In this document: one piece after another, positions 24,601-32,007 of the stretch
How the letters are laid out: each line of letters begins with the position of its first letter
Position numbering within the stretch: position 1 is the stretch's first letter
Origin: Chamaecrista fasciculata
Lineage: Eukaryota > Streptophyta > Magnoliopsida > Fabales > Fabaceae
Assembly: GCA_003254925.1 (NCBI GenBank)
Contig: QANZ01013303.1
Location: 1-64,000 of the forward strand
Direction: 5' to 3'
DNA: 64,000 nucleotides
Made by a program: the position numbers and the translations under genes
The notes under the pieces: model-generated
What the model saw: only the letters and a program-made list of their open reading frames with translations
What the model was told of the DNA's origin: nothing
Databases searched by the model: none

Positions 24601-27600
24601 TGTGTTAACGCCGGGAGCTAAAGCTATTGGTATTTCTGCTCGATTTCTAAGTATTCGAGGCTCACCGACGAGTTTGTGTGTGGTTACCGAAACTGTGAAA
24701 AACAGAGGGGAGAGATTTTTCGGCTTTCTCAATTGCAGTGACCAGTTCGTTAAAGATAACAAACATTCTAGATTGTTCTATAATTAGTTAGGGACTCGTG
24801 TGAAAGAAAAATCTTGAGAGAATGGTGGATTTCTAAATAATGGAAACTTAAGGACCTTAAAACATAAAAAAAATGTCGGCTTGAGGTATAATTGACAAGA
24901 AAAACGTTGGAGGTATAACTGAAAATGACTCGATAATTAGGGGTACCAACAATTGTCAAAATGAAATTAATAAATAGCAAGTTTTTTTTTGAACAAAATA
25001 AATAGCAAGTGTTGAGAGAGAGAATATGTGAGCTTTATATAAGAGGGTTACCAATATATAATAAGGTTATTATAAATTGCTTAAGTTTTTTTTATTTTTG
25101 CCAGAATAAATTGCTTAGTTTGTTGTTAGTGAATCATAACTGAATCTATCTTATGTGAGGTGGTTGTTTAAATATTGTCAAATCATAATTTATCAAAAAT
25201 ATTTGTTAATATAACTAATGAGGTTAAAAAAAGTCTTGACTTTATATAAGTGATACAAAATTAATAATAAATTACATCTTAAATATTTCTTAAGATAAAA
25301 ATGCTTTTTGTTTGTTAGAATTGTTAAATTCGATCACTTGCTAATTTTTTTTTTAGAAAAGTATATATTGAGCAAGGTTACACTTAATTTTATGAATATA
25401 AATTGAGTAAATTCCTCTCTCACTCTAAGAATAGTTTAATTCACTTGATAAATTTTTTTCAATATATATATTGAGCTGGGTTACACTTTTATGGAAATTT
25501 GGTTAAATTAATTTTCTTACCCATAAGAGATGCTTCAATTACAAGATTCTTATTTTACATTGAAAATATACACCTTTCACTTTATAAAGGTAATTTATCA
25601 CCAAACTATAACACAAAATATTAATGTTATTCATTATTTTTCGATTTAAAGTGTACTTGTTAAAATAATTATTTGTATATTATTTATTCTATAATGAAAT
25701 ATTCAAGTTAGTCTGTTGTAATCTTAAAAATGACTATTTTATGTTGATGATATACATTTTTTAACTTCTCTCTCTATATACAAGGGAATGATTTTGGTCA
25801 AATAATTTGTAAGCAAAGCTTAGGGCTTGATAGCCCTTTAATTTGTTTTTTGGTCAAAGTAGGCTTGAGGCCTTGAATCCAATCTCATAGCCCAAAAACA
25901 TAGCGATTCAATGGGTTTTGGACTCAATAAGACTTGGATTCATTGCATATAAATAAGCAGAGTCTTATCCAATGTTATATATTGTCAAAATTTTACTTCC
26001 TCAATTATAAGATGAATTTTGTTTTGGTCCTATATTTTTATTTTGTTATGATCTTCAATTTTTTTTTTTTTTTTCTATGGTTAGTTCAAAATATGATTTC
26101 ATCTAATTTTTCCCCTTATTTCTAACTTAGATACTTAAATGAACGATTTCTCTTATATATATATCTTAATAAATAAGTTGATAAAAGAAAAAAAAGAAAA
26201 ATCTTCATTCTTAGTCACAAACTAGAGATAACTTTGTGATTGATTTTTCTCTATAAGAAGAAAGATTTTTTTTGTCAACTCACTTATTATGACATATATG
26301 AAAGAGAAATCATTCAAGTAAAATGTTGTGCGCAAAAATAACGATACAAATTAGATAAAATCATGTTTTGAACCAACGGTGAAATAAATAAAACAAAAGT
26401 TCAAAGACGAAAACAGGGCAAAAACATCTTGAAGGCCAAAACAAAGTTTATTTTACAATTTGAGGACCCGAATGAAATTTAACCTATATAATTCATATAT
26501 AATAAGTTATGTTTTCAATCAAACAGTTAGGATTGAGGAGTGGACTGTCATCCAAAAATTGATTTTTGTCTCTTTTTTTTTTTCCCTCCAAGGATTACCA
26601 CACCCTCAACTCTAAATTGGAAACAAAAACAAATATCATCTTTTCAAAAACAATGTTAAATGAAAAAATAAAAGCAACTTTATATATATATATATTAGTA
26701 TATCTGTATCTTTAATGGATATACAAATATTTTAAAAAACTAAAAATATTAAAAATATTATTTTGATTATATATTAAAAATAAAAAAAATTGCGAGAAAT
26801 TATTTAATTTTTCCAATAACTTACCTTTTTTTTTTGTCTTATTTAATAATAAAAGAAGTTATGGGAAATTATTTATCTCCTTACTACTTTCCATTTTGGT
26901 TATATTTTATAGGCCAAAGTCTCAAATTAGTCCTTTATCTTTCATTAGTTTCAAACTTATTCTATATGTTTTCATGATGTTTAAAATTAGTCTAAAAAAC
27001 ACTTAATGTTGTCATATCTCTCTTATTTAAAGTTCAAATACAATGAATTCATTTAAGCAGCCCTTAAACACTTAATGTTCTACTAATAGAGCAGCCCATG
27101 TCCTAGCTCAGTTGGATGCGTCCGCTGATGGGCATGTGGATTGGATTGATGAGCCTCCTTAGGAGATTGTGAACATTTTATCTGCTGAATTTCAATAATA
27201 GAGGTTTCTTTGAGCTTGGCCCTGATTTATTTTACAAAAAAATGCAACGAATTCATAGCTACGAGTTTTTTTAGAGTACTTTGGGACCAACAACAAATGG
27301 GGTCAAGTCGAGTCCCAAAAGTGGGTAACCCATTTCACAGTCAACAAGTTAAATTGGTCATATATCTCTCATATGAAGTCCGAATGAGACAAATTTTAAG
27401 CTACGTGCTAACTCCTTAAGAGTTCTTTATATGCCCAGTTAAAATTTCCATCAAATAAGATCAAATTGCGTCTTGAAAGTGTTTTTGGGACCAATTTGAA
27501 ACATTATGCAAACATATGGGACCAACCTGAAAGAAATGAAAGGTAAGGAACCAATTTGAAATCTACCCCATAGATAAAGGACCAATTTTGAGACTTTGGG

Positions 27601-28557
27601 TTATTTTATATGATATTTACTTTAATATATGCTTTTAGGAAATTAATAACTAGAAAGGCTTCAAAGCCATATATTATATTATAAAGGAAAAAAACTTACA
27701 TAAAATTCTATATATCTTTGCTATAAGTTAAGGTTCCTCCAATCACACGTTTGATCTATATTCTCTCTCTTATATGATTGGTCATGCAAAAAAGTATATT
27801 TGATATTCTCTCTCTACCATGATTAGTCATACATAAAATATTTTTCATGTGTCAAATATTGATTGGAGAACCTTATAGAAAAAATATAAAGAATTTTTTT
27901 TTGTCCTGAAAAATATAAGGAATTTAACTTAAGTCTTACCCTACTATAAATGATATATCATATATCATATATATATATATATTGAAAATGCTGACTCATG
28001 CATGATATTTATTTTGTGAAGCCAAACCGATGAGCAAGAGGGTGAATAAGGAGGCAGAATTTGCCTATGGAGCAGGCCAAGTAAACCCATCAAGAGCAAA
28101 GAACCCTGGTTTAGTCTATGACATGAATGACTTCTCCTACATCCAATTCCTATGCCATGAAGGCTATAATGGTTCCAAGCTCTCAGTCTTTGTTGGTTCA
28201 CCTGTAAATTGCTCCTCTTTACTTCCTGGCCTTGGTCATGATGGCATAAACTATCCCACCATTCAACTTAGCTTGGACTCTAAGAAACCCACAACATCAA
28301 CGATCTTCCGAAGGACTGTGACCAATGTAGGGGCTAATGGTCCTACCATGTATAATGCCACTGTTAAGGCTCCTAAAGGAGTGGACATTGTGGTGGAGCC
28401 AACAAGGCTTGATTTCTCAAGAACCCTTCAAAAAAGAAGCTTTAAGGTTATGGTTAAGGCTAAGGCTTTGGAGAGCATGAAGGTTGTGTCAGGTTCAATT
28501 GTATGGAGAAATAATCGTTATATTGTGAGAACGCCTATTGTGGTTTACAGTCCTTGA
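12538..28557 (+). CDS. XSP1: Subtilisin-like serine protease, XSP1 / SBT4.14 type (11 exons)
   Basis: A secreted plant subtilase (S8A). Exons: 12538-12636, 12789-12892, 15185-15282, 15471-15614, 16362-16467, 17223-17736, 19324-19421, 20811-21035, 21715-21823, 23739-23952, 28022-28557. Together they make 2247 nt, 748 residues plus TGA, with all splice phases compatible and no internal stop. Order: signal peptide (about 1-27), I9 prodomain starting [11 protein letters not shown] (34), mature N-terminus near TTRSWDFIG (118), catalytic Asp in MDTG (147), His in GHGTHTSS (212), oxyanion Asn in SAGNDGP (315), a PA-like insert (about 355-480), Ser in GTSMACPH (538), and a C-terminal fibronectin-like domain ending VVYSP. 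Length and family-specific stretches such as [14 protein letters not shown] and [15 protein letters not shown] match Arabidopsis xylem serine peptidase 1. It should be processed in the secretory route and act in the cell wall. Boundaries are inferred without transcripts; intron 1 needs a GC donor. Confidence 0.9.
12637..12660 (+). repeat. (TA)n microsatellite at the intron 1 donor
   Basis: An ATATATATATATATATA run starts three bases inside intron 1, right next to the non-canonical GC donor. Confidence 0.7.
12789..12892 (+). CDS. XSP1: Subtilase exon 2: start of I9 prodomain
   Basis: Acceptor CTTTTCAG, donor AG|GTATCA. Encodes [14 protein letters not shown] and the helix [15 protein letters not shown], the first half of the inhibitor I9 fold. 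It ends in phase 2. Confidence 0.9.
13052..15122. mobile_element. Foldback MULE-like MITE D1 (outer), intron 2
   Basis: Arms GAGTAAATCAACAATTTAGT (left) and a matching TTGCTTATTTACTC (right), flanked by a perfect 9-bp duplication AATATTTTA (13043-13051 and 15123-15131). Its own sequence is about 200 bp; the rest is the nested element D2. It belongs to the same family as MITE C. Confidence 0.9.
13178..15048. mobile_element. Nested MULE-like element D2 inside D1
   Basis: Long inverted repeats start GGGTAAATTGCAATTTGGTA and end with the exact mirror TACCAAATTGCAATTTACCC. The flanks are a perfect 9-bp duplication AATTATGTA (13169-13177 and 15049-15057). The 1871-bp element has arms of at least 200 bp and a middle (about 13380-14820) with no transposase; that middle may be captured sequence. 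A B-box-like GGTTCGAAACC at 13423 stands alone. D2 clearly inserted into D1. Confidence 0.9.
15185..15282 (+). CDS. XSP1: Subtilase exon 3: rest of I9 prodomain
   Basis: Acceptor TTTGCAG, donor TG|GTAACA. Encodes [20 protein letters not shown], the conserved core of plant subtilase prodomains. Phase 2 in, phase 1 out. Confidence 0.92.
15297..15317. repeat. (TA)n microsatellite
   Basis: A short TATATATATA run in intron 3. Confidence 0.7.
15471..15614 (+). CDS. XSP1: Subtilase exon 4: prodomain end and catalytic Asp
   Basis: Encodes the prodomain end ([12 protein letters not shown]), the usual mature start [11 protein letters not shown] and the Asp motif IIVALMDTG. The glycine codon is split by the next intron. 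Confidence 0.93.
15658..15910. repeat. One arm of a foldback repeat in intron 4
   Basis: GGATAAAGTCTCAAATTAGT resembles the left arm of MITE J (26912). I find no second arm before exon 5, so it is probably a truncated element. Confidence 0.4.
16362..16467 (+). CDS. XSP1: Subtilase exon 5
   Basis: Acceptor GAGATAG, donor AA|GTAAAT. Encodes [20 protein letters not shown] and the [14 protein letters not shown] stretch that follows the Asp motif in this subfamily. Phase 1 in, phase 2 out. Confidence 0.92.
16630..16958. mobile_element. Foldback MITE E, intron 5
   Basis: Arms GGCAAAAGTATTTTTGGTAC and GGAGGTACCGATAATACTTT. The ends match MITEs A, F and H. The target duplication is unclear because both flanks are A-rich. 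Confidence 0.65.
17223..17736 (+). CDS. XSP1: Subtilase exon 6: catalytic His and oxyanion Asn
   Basis: The longest internal exon (514 nt). Encodes KIIGAKYFK, the His motif [29 protein letters not shown], the [20 protein letters not shown] block and the oxyanion motif VASAGNDGP. Its first third (about 17289-17440) is strikingly GC-rich in third codon positions, while the rest is AT-rich like the other exons. Confidence 0.95.
17767..18162. mobile_element. Foldback MITE M, intron 6
   Basis: Arms GTCAAAGTGGAAATTTGTTC and GAATCAAATTTTCACTTTGG with an inner TTGGTCTCATAT / ATATGAGACCAA inverted pair. The flanks are T-rich, so a target duplication cannot be judged. Same family as L and N. Confidence 0.6.
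18163..19323. other. Rest of intron 6, AT-rich
   Basis: I see no element ends, coding similarity or tandem repeats beyond simple A/T tracts. Confidence 0.35.
19324..19421 (+). CDS. XSP1: Subtilase exon 7
   Basis: Acceptor TTATTCAG, donor AG|GTAATA. Encodes [20 protein letters not shown] and a D/A-rich linker, the start of the PA-like insert in this subfamily. Phase 0 in, phase 2 out. Confidence 0.88.
19526..20325. mobile_element. MULE-like element F, intron 7 (shares its interior with G)
   Basis: Ends GGCAAAAGTATTGTTGGTAC and ATCAATAGTACTTTTCCC, with a perfect 9-bp duplication ATAATATTA (19517-19525 and 20326-20334). Its interior (about 19630-20120) is not palindromic and is shared with element G at 24255-24790. 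That pattern fits a captured segment carried by two copies of a Pack-MULE-like family. The interior has short open frames on both strands but no protein I recognise. Confidence 0.85.
20351..20776. mobile_element. Foldback MITE L, intron 7
   Basis: Arms GGCAAATTTGATCTTATATT and ATGAGACTAAAATTTCACTT, with repeated TTTGGTCTCATATCTTT words and their mirrors. It lies only about 25 bp after element F. Confidence 0.6.
20811..21035 (+). CDS. XSP1: Subtilase exon 8: PA-like insert
   Basis: Acceptor GGCATGCAG, donor AG|GTATAT. Encodes [40 protein letters not shown] and [13 protein letters not shown], the core of the PA-like domain. Phase 2 on both sides. Confidence 0.92.
21715..21823 (+). CDS. XSP1: Subtilase exon 9
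   Basis: Encodes [17 protein letters not shown], the conserved F-S-S-R-G-P-N stretch before the catalytic Ser domain. Phase 2 in, phase 0 out. Confidence 0.92.
21855..22232. mobile_element. Foldback MITE I, intron 9
   Basis: Arms GGAAAAAGTATTAATATCGT and the mirror ACGAAATTAGTGTTTTTTCC; inner arms AATTTCATCCCC / GGGGATGAAATT. Target duplication not clear. Confidence 0.6.
22437..22551 (-). mobile_element. Short SINE-like retro-insertion
   Basis: A 115-bp insert is flanked by a perfect 16-bp duplication TAATCCGTGATAAATT (22421-22436 and 22552-22567). It starts with a T run on the + strand, so it is poly-A-tailed on the minus strand. Its other end contains ACCGATGTGGGGCTT. The long target duplication and tail indicate LINE-mediated retroposition. 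I see no clear A/B box pair, so SINE is a tentative label. Confidence 0.75.
22693..23170. mobile_element. hAT-type MITE, intron 9
   Basis: Begins CAGTGATGTGAAAACCGG and ends with the mirror CCGGTTCGGTTATGACAACACTG. Flanked by a perfect 8-bp duplication CTACAGAG (22685-22692 and 23171-23178), as for hAT elements. The 478-bp element is unusually rich in CCGG/GGACCGG words and encodes no transposase. Confidence 0.88.
23394..23692. mobile_element. Foldback MITE N, intron 9
   Basis: Arms GGTCAAAATTAAATTTGGTC and GACCAAATTTACACTTTAAC, flanked by TTTATATAA (23385-23393 and 23693-23701), a perfect 9-bp duplication. It ends fewer than 50 bp before exon 10, close to the likely branch-point zone. Confidence 0.7.
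23739..23952 (+). CDS. XSP1: Subtilase exon 10: catalytic Ser
   Basis: Encodes [20 protein letters not shown], the Ser motif [20 protein letters not shown] and [16 protein letters not shown]. Acceptor TGGTGTAG, donor G|GTTAAT. Confidence 0.95.
24134..24955. mobile_element. MULE-like element G, intron 10 (shares its interior with F)
   Basis: The left side has GGTACCCCAACGTATGGGTC and TTTTCAGTTATA; the right side mirrors them (TATAACTGAAAATGACTCGA, GGGGTACCAAC). The terminal bases have decayed and no target duplication is visible. The interior 24255-24790 matches F (AATAGTTCAGAATGTTTGTC, AGGGGTTTTGAAGTTACT, GACCAGTTC). About 80-codon frames are open on both strands of this captured-looking segment. 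Confidence 0.7.
24956..26902. other. Intron 10, AT-rich part
   Basis: No element with defined ends. Small features only: a direct AATAAATAGCAAGT pair near 24968-25010 and poly-T tracts. The last 220 bases recur near 60602-60960 in the duplicated locus. Confidence 0.35.
26912..27601. mobile_element. Foldback MULE-like MITE J, intron 10
   Basis: Arms GGCCAAAGTCTCAAATTAGT and ACCAATTTTGAGACTTTGGG, with a perfect 9-bp duplication TATTTTATA (26903-26911 and 27602-27610). It carries a LINE 3' fragment. A second copy of this same insertion is present at 62828-63345 without the LINE fragment. Confidence 0.85.
27053..27241 (+). mobile_element. 5'-truncated LINE 3' end inside MITE J
   Basis: 189 bp between ATACAATGAATTCAT (27038-27052) and ATGCAACGAATTCAT (27242-27256), a 15-bp duplication with two mismatches that is single in the sister copy near 62990. 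It ends TTTACAAAAAA. Read on +, 27088 onward gives [20 protein letters not shown] with a stop shortly after, which resembles the C-terminal end of the RNase H-like domain of plant LINEs. Confidence 0.75.
27706..27893. mobile_element. Short palindromic MITE, intron 10
   Basis: AAGGTTCCTCCAATCA near the left is mirrored by TGATTGGAGAACCTT near the right, with CTCTCTCT tracts inside. Exact ends and target duplication are not clear. The element is absent from the duplicated locus at 63420-63900. Confidence 0.5.
28022..28557 (+). CDS. XSP1: Subtilase exon 11: C-terminal domain
   Basis: Acceptor TTTGTGAAG. Encodes [52 protein letters not shown] and the end [11 protein letters not shown] before TGA. 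This is the fibronectin-III-like domain typical of plant subtilases. Its first 95 bases recur at 63906-64000. Confidence 0.95.
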
Positions 28558-28606
28558 TATTTGTTGATAGGTAAAATGGTGCTCTTACAAACTTGTTGGT
28601 TTTATG

Positions 28607-29417
28607 CCTATTTTGGTCCCTAAAGTTTATCATAAAATTCATTTTGGTCTCTAACATTTTTTTGTTATGTTTTTTTCCTTAATGTTTTCTTGAAGTTTTG
28701 TTTTGGTTCGTAACTATTGAATGTGATCATATCTTTCTCATTTCAAATCCGAATATAATGAAATAGGAGCTACGAATTATATTTGATGAGTTCTTTCTTT
28801 GCACAGTTGGGGCCATAAGCAAACGAGATCAAATCGGGTCTGAAATCGAGCCTAAAAATGGGTCACTCATTTCATGATTTTGGTCACATCTCTCTTGTTT
28901 CAAGTTTGCCTATGATGAAATTGGAGCTATGAGTTACTCTTGACGGGTTTCTTCTTTGTCTAGTTAGGGCCGTTGACAAACAAAGTCAAATAGTACTCTG
29001 AAAGTTTATAATGATATTTTGACCAAACTCACATTCGGAGTACTATTTGACCTAATTTGCTAATGACTCCAACTGGATAGAGAAAGAACTCGTCAAAAGT
29101 AACTTGTATTTTAGATTTTGTTACACTCTGACTTGAAACGAGAGAAATATGACCAACTTCATGAAACAAGCGGCCCATTTTCGGGCTCGATTTAATCTCA
29201 TATATCACATGAGTCTAACTGGCCAAAGAAAGTACTCATCAAATTTAACCTGTAGCTTTGATTTCATCACATTGGCGTTTGAAACGAGAGAGATATGACT
29301 ACATTCAATAATTAGAGACCAATTACGAAACTTACTAAGGACCACAAAAAAACTATTGAAAAATATTAAGGATCAAAATGAAACAAAAAGAATTATGGAC
29401 CAAAACAAAATTTACTT
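28607..29417. mobile_element. Foldback MITE O just after the subtilase stop
   Basis: Starts 50 bases after the stop codon. Arms carry ATTTTGGTCCCTAAAG / ATTATGGACCAAAAC, and the interior is palindromic to the centre near 29020. Both sides carry the same 12 bases TTGGTTTTATGC (28596-28607 and 29416-29427), which contain the target duplication. It probably lies in the 3' UTR of the gene. An AATAAA occurs at about 29480 beyond it. Confidence 0.75.
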
Positions 29418-29427
29418 GGTTTTATGC

Positions 29428-30019
29428 TTGGTTATTTGTATTATGTGGTAATTCTTTGGGCAGTGTTGAGCTCGATTCTCATAATAAACTTAAAGGCAGG
29501 TGGTGTAGTACGAAATTCTCCTTTCGATTGCAAATACATTGCCATGTTGGATGTGTATATTCTCAATCATAGCATATGTGACTTCAATAGGAGGAGAGAG
29601 AAGATGGTAAAATTGCATTGAGGGATTCAATGCATGAGATAAAAACCACCAATAAAATTGTGACAATTAATTATAGTTTTTTTAACACAAAATAACAAGT
29701 TTGAAGGACTCAAGAACAACTTTACTAACATAAAAGTAAAGGCTAAAAGGAGTGAGATAGCTTTTCAGTTTCAATCAATATTATTAAAATCGGATCGTAG
29801 AGTGACTCGGACAGACCTTCGGGTCACGGGTTGTTTGGTTTAATCGGTTAGACCGATGGTTGAACTGGATGATGTCATAAATATATAAATAAAATAAAAA
29901 TGAATTATTTTAAATGTAAATATTCTATAATTGATAAAATATAACTATAAACTTTATATAACAATAAGATATACGTGTGAATTCATAATTTCATTGTTCT
30001 ACATAAACAAAATATACAA
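29428..30019. other. 3' flank of the subtilase gene
   Basis: The first part may be the displaced original 3' UTR, with CATAATAAAC near 29480. The stretch 29779-29880 has hAT-like CGGATCG / GACCGATGG words but no ends that I can define. Confidence 0.35.
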
Positions 30020-30680
30020 AAGTTTTCAAGATTTGATCTTGAAATTTAAATTTAAATTGCCTTTTAGTTTTGAATTATAATATTAGTGTAATATCATAAT
30101 TCAAGATTTTAGGAACCCCTATTTCTTGATTATAATAATTCCCTTAATTTTATGAGTTAGGGAATGTGATTCCCTAATGAGACTCTATAAATACACACAC
30201 ACACACACACACACACACACTCATAGACCAAAAAAAAGTCGACCAAAAAGACACAATTTTAGTAAGACTAAAATTTGACCTAACCCTAGAGAAGAGAGAG
30301 AGAGAGAGTCGATTTTTCAAGAGAGAGAAACTTGACTTGAAATCTTGAAAACTAGGGTTTCAAAGTTGGCTTGTGTGTGAGAGGTTTATGCGCCACCTTG
30401 GTTCTTGAATTCAAGAAGTGTTCTTGAATCCAAGATTGTAGATTGGTTCCCGTATTCTCTTGGGAAGAAGAGAAGGAGGCTAGCACCTAGGTGTCTGCCA
30501 AACTGTTCGTGTGGATCACCGACAGAGGAAGGACACACGTTGTTGTGGACTTCTCGGATTTGAAAGTTTCAAAGCCACCGATTGAAATTTAGGTATACAT
30601 CTTCCCTTACTAGAATAAATGCAATTAGTGGATCCTGAAAGGGAATTATAGAGTATACGCTGTTTTCAAGTTGTGGGGTG
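30020..30680 (+). repeat. Truncated copia-family LTR fragment, + sense
   Basis: This stretch is the reverse complement in content of the LTRs at 36976 and 43201. It has the TATA box CTATAAATAC (30184-30193), GGAGGCTAGCACCTAGGTG and GTGTGGATCACCGACAGAGG. It is the only member of that family here in + sense. Both ends are lost. Confidence 0.65.
30193..30220. repeat. (AC)14 microsatellite
   Basis: A perfect AC dinucleotide run directly after the TATA box of the LTR fragment. Confidence 0.9.
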
Positions 30681-30960
30681 CCTAACACCTTCTCCATAAC
30701 TCAAATGACTCCCAAACTCGTCTTTGGTTCGAGACCAATTTTTGCTTTATCCATCATTTTTCAAAATCATTTTCATAAAAATAGTTTTCCAATTTTTCTT
30801 AAAAATTTGGTGGCGACTCCTTTTCCAAAGTCATAAACGACATCTCTCCGGAATGTCAGGCGTGAAATTCATCATAAAGATTGGATAATGAATATGCATT
30901 TACTTTTCTACGTTAGAACATGTATTTAAACTATAAACACAATCAATCAAACAATAGAGA
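30681..30960 (+). other. Gypsy-type leader fragment
   Basis: GTTGTGGGGTGCCTAACACC and TTTGGTGGCGACTCC resemble untranslated parts of plant gypsy LTR elements. No ends or coding sequence are seen. Assignment is by recall of common plant repeats. Confidence 0.35.
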
Positions 30961-32007
30961 GGGTACAAGATTAGGATAGGTAACTCATCCATGACTAGAT
31001 TCATGAGCTATTTGCCAAAGCTCTTTGGGACAATCTATATTATGGTCACATTGGAACAATAAACAAACATATGTATATATATTAATGACGATCCTAGTTA
31101 TGTAAACAAGTTATTGTAAACCACTCTTTAGCAAACCCTAAAGAGCTACTTCATTAATCGTGAGAGAGACAGACTCTGGGAATGTCAAGGTCCCATTATT
31201 TTAACGAAATATGATCTACGACTTATATATAACAAAATTTAACAATTACAATTGAAAGAGTTAGTCATACCTCATAAATGCAACATCAACATCTGGACTT
31301 TACAATGAAACATGGTGAACTCAGGTCACATCCTTGAGGCATTCCTCAAGTATTAACCTAATTAGTTACTCATGCTCTAAGATGAGAACTTTTCTAAACT
31401 AAGAGAGAATTGGAGCGATCTAGAGTCGATTCTGATGCTTTTAGCGTGGAATGACGACCTCTATTTACAGTGTGGAGTAGTGTGCTTGATCCGCAAGTTC
31501 AGGGAAGATTTTTTCCTCTGGGCCGTGGGTTGCGCCAGCGGCCCAATACGAAGGCGCAGCGAAATATCTGCGATATTTCAATTATATCTTCGTATCTTGA
31601 ATCGTAGCCGTGCAAAACATACTCTACTTCTTCTGAATATTGTAAGCCACGAGATTTCCCTTTTTGAGCCGCGGGCCCAAAGAGACGGCGCAGACTCAAT
31701 CTCTTCTGAAGCTTATTTGCTGACGTCATATTTTGGAATATTCCTGCGCCGTGTGAATCATCGAATCTAGGCCGGCGGCCCACGAGACGGCGCAGAGATT
31801 TCTTTTGCTCAACGCGATCTTCTGGAATATTCTGATATTTCCCTCTCGGTTTGGCCTTGTTTGGATATCTGAAACACTGAATAAACCATTAAGTAGCACC
31901 ATACCTTAGTGTTGCCCTTAGCATATTAATTGGTCTAATTATAATATATTATTATTATAAACATACCAAAAGAAGGCCAAATAACTTGTTCACTTTTGGG
32001 CTGATCA
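30961..32007 (-). repeat. Probable LTR of a minus-strand gypsy element
   Basis: On the minus strand a purine tract AAGTGTGGGGGATT is followed at 32007 by TGATCAGCCC, a plausible 3' LTR start. The segment contains three related GC-rich blocks (31520-31544, 31666-31695, 31771-31798) sharing GGCGCAG and GGCCC words. The far end is not defined. Confidence 0.4.

Noticed and set aside
24517..24787. 80-codon frames on both strands of element G
   Set aside because: Both strands are open and neither matches a family I know. The segment is inside a transposon and decayed in F.
29779..29880. A further hAT MITE
   Set aside because: Similar words to the 22693 element but no paired ends or 8-bp duplication found.
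31435..31783. About 100-codon frames on both strands
   Set aside because: They fall in the GC-rich repeat blocks of a gypsy LTR and show no domain.
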